Source of the DNA: Kaistia sp. 32K | Lineage (GTDB): Bacteria; Pseudomonadota; Alphaproteobacteria; Rhizobiales; Kaistiaceae | DNA length: 64,000 bases | Direction of reading: 5' to 3' | Assembly (NCBI RefSeq): GCF_016629525.1 | Contig: NZ_AP024269.1 | Location: 2,666,001 to 2,730,000, forward strand | Shown here: positions 62,727 to 64,000 of the stretch, piece after piece | Layout of the letters: each line of letters starts with the position of its first letter | Numbering within the stretch: position 1 is the stretch's first letter | The notes under the pieces: model-generated | Seen by the model: the letters and a program-made list of their open reading frames with translations, nothing else | What the model was told of the DNA's origin: nothing | Databases searched by the model: none | Position numbers and translations under genes: made by a program

Positions 62727-63922
62727 GGGATCGTTCTCCGGACAGCACCTGGCGACGTCTCGGGGGCCCGCCGGCACAGCGCCTGATAGATCGCCGTCAA
62801 CCGGGCGACATGCGTCTCGACATTGTAGGTCGCATGGGCCCGGGCGCGGGCCGTTTCGACGATCCGGCGCCGATGGTCGGGATCGGTGAGCAGGCGGAAG
62901 ATCGGCTCGACGAAGGCCTCCGGCTGCTCCAGCGGGACGAGGATGCCGTTGACGTCGTGCTCGATCGCTTCCGGATTGCCGCCATCCCGCGTCGCGACGA
63001 CCGGCGTTCCCAGGAACATCGCCTCGATCAGCGTCCGGCCGAAGGGCTCGCGCACGGCGGGCACCAGCAATATGTCCATCGCCTGCATCCACGGCTCGAC
63101 CGGCTGTCGGTAGCCCATCAGGCGGATGCGCCCTTCGATGCCCAGCGCGCTCGCACGCCCCAGCACCGCCTCGCCGAGCCTAGGCGCTTCCCGGCCGGGC
63201 ACGCCGAAGAGCAGCCCCATGACGGGAATTTCCGGATGGCGGTCGACGAAGGCCGCGACGGCTTCGACGAAGCCGAGCGGCCGCTTGCGGTCGATCAGGA
63301 GCCCGAAATAGCCGAGGAAGGCCGTGTCAGAGGGGCAGCCGAGCTCGGCGATGAGCCTGGCCCGCGCGCCGGCCCGGTCTCCGGCATCCGTCGGCGGGTC
63401 GAAGGGGCTGTGCACGACCGAGAGCTTGTGGCCGACGCCGCGCACCGGACGCTCCGGCCGCGAGAAATGCGAGACGGTCACGATGTGGCCGGCCAGGAGC
63501 GGCGCCAGCCAGTTCGCGCCGCGTGCATCGGGATCACCGCGATGATGCCAGAGCTGGCGAGCGCCGGCGAGCCGCGCCGGCAAGGCCCAGATGGCGTGGC
63601 ATCGCCCGTCATTGGTGTGGACGATGGCGACGCCATGCTGCCGCAGGAAGCGCGTCAGCGGGGCTAGTGCGCCCAGCGCGGGACCGATGGCCCGCAGCCC
63701 TCGCCCGTTGGCTCCCGGCCGCGCGCGCAACGGGGCTTCGACGAAGGGAATGCCGCGCTGCTTCACATAGGCGGCGACCGGGCCATCCGCGACGTGCAGC
63801 ACGACGATCGGCCGAACCTGGCTCGGATTCAGCGCCTCGATCAGCCGGATCGCGGAGATGTGGCTACCGCCGACCTCGTCGCCGATGAACGGAAAGCAGA
63901 CGACGATGGGATCCGCGCGCAT
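62723..63922 (-). CDS. Glycosyltransferase, GT4 type
   Basis: A 399-residue GT-B enzyme. The N-terminal block IVVCFPFIGDEVGGSHIS and the donor-site blocks LGYFGLLIDRKRPLGFVEAV and REPFGRTLIEAMFLGTPVVA (E-x7-E) identify GT4. ATG 63922 has GGAAGG 5 bases upstream; an in-frame ATG at 63985 would add residues with no family similarity. It is coupled to the sulfotransferase by a 4-base overlap. It is the first gene of the visible part of the minus-strand glycan cluster. Confidence 0.88.
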   Translation of the reverse strand: MRADPIVVCFPFIGDEVGGSHISAIRLIEALNPSQVRPIVVLHVADGPVAAYVKQRGIPFVEAPLRARPGANGRGLRAIGPALGALAPLTRFLRQHGVAIVHTNDGRCHAIWALPARLAGARQLWHHRGDPDARGANWLAPLLAGHIVTVSHFSRPERPVRGVGHKLSVVHSPFDPPTDAGDRAGARARLIAELGCPSDTAFLGYFGLLIDRKRPLGFVEAVAAFVDRHPEIPVMGLLFGVPGREAPRLGEAVLGRASALGIEGRIRLMGYRQPVEPWMQAMDILLVPAVREPFGRTLIEAMFLGTPVVATRDGGNPEAIEHDVNGILVPLEQPEAFVEPIFRLLTDPDHRRRIVETARARAHATYNVETHVARLTAIYQALCRRAPETSPGAVRRTIP

Positions 63923-64000
63923 CCAACCCTTCCATGACGCCTGAAGGCCGTCGCTCGCATGGGAACTCGGCCATGCGGGTTGCATCTCGGTACCGGCTTC

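Overview
The window is GC-rich chromosomal DNA from an alphaproteobacterium, most likely of the order Hyphomicrobiales (Rhizobiales). The evidence is a Porin_2-type porin, a Rhizobiales-style DNA polymerase IV with an N-terminal zinc knuckle, gatCA, two cobalamin riboswitches and a dense set of solute ABC importers. The genus cannot be fixed from sequence alone. I see no rRNA, tRNA, IS element, prophage or CRISPR array. One gene (40670-43198) has clearly lower GC and looks recently acquired.

Layout. 1-2938: end of a sugar ABC importer operon with a Gfo/Idh/MocA dehydrogenase. 2948-8343: low-affinity iron permease family protein, DUF2934 protein plus topoisomerase IB, an OafA-type acyltransferase and a DUF763 protein. 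8360-13803 (minus): ugpB-A-E-C-type glycerol-3-phosphate importer followed by a TIM-barrel isomerase. 14136-15341: MFS permease. 15316-19716 (minus): a cobalamin-riboswitch operon encoding a CbiX-like/2Fe-2S fusion, a peptide/nickel-type binding protein and two permeases, with no ATPases. 19914-23008: small protein, methyltransferase between two copies of a 27-bp repeat, class A acid phosphatase, esterase. 22046-29914: divergent sugar-acid locus with GntR regulator, split UxaA-type dehydratase, RraA-like aldolase and ribose-type ABC importer. 29985-33107: secreted cysteine-repeat protein and porin. 33112-40554: housekeeping and small genes (YjhX-family, chorismate mutase, gatA, gatC, dinB, two DUF1801, pgm). 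40670-43198: HD/Hsp90-like ATPase gene. 43472-45900: ada, 2OG-Fe(II) oxygenase and ogt as an alkylation-repair operon. 45906-47366: MarR regulator and EamA exporter around a double palindromic operator. 47421-49770: DUF488 and a TPC-motif P-type ATPase. 49793-52571 (minus): metE with terminator, cobalamin riboswitch, promoter and an upstream palindrome. 52594-57993: Spx/ArsC-like protein and a NodT-MacA-MacB tripartite exporter. 58010-63922 (minus): surface glycan genes (two glycosyltransferases, a sulfotransferase and a CapD-type epimerase/dehydratase).

How the genes fit together. Both cobalamin riboswitches should shut off their operons when B12 is plentiful: one saves the costly B12-independent methionine synthase, the other an uptake system presumably for cobalt or a cobalt chelate. 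The sugar-acid locus couples import to dehydration and aldol cleavage under GntR control. The most unusual items are the lone HD-Hsp90 ATPase with 12-bp inverted repeats near its borders, the four-repeat secreted protein with a collagen-like tail, and the ATPase-less riboswitch transporter with a CbiX-like domain that lacks the expected histidines.
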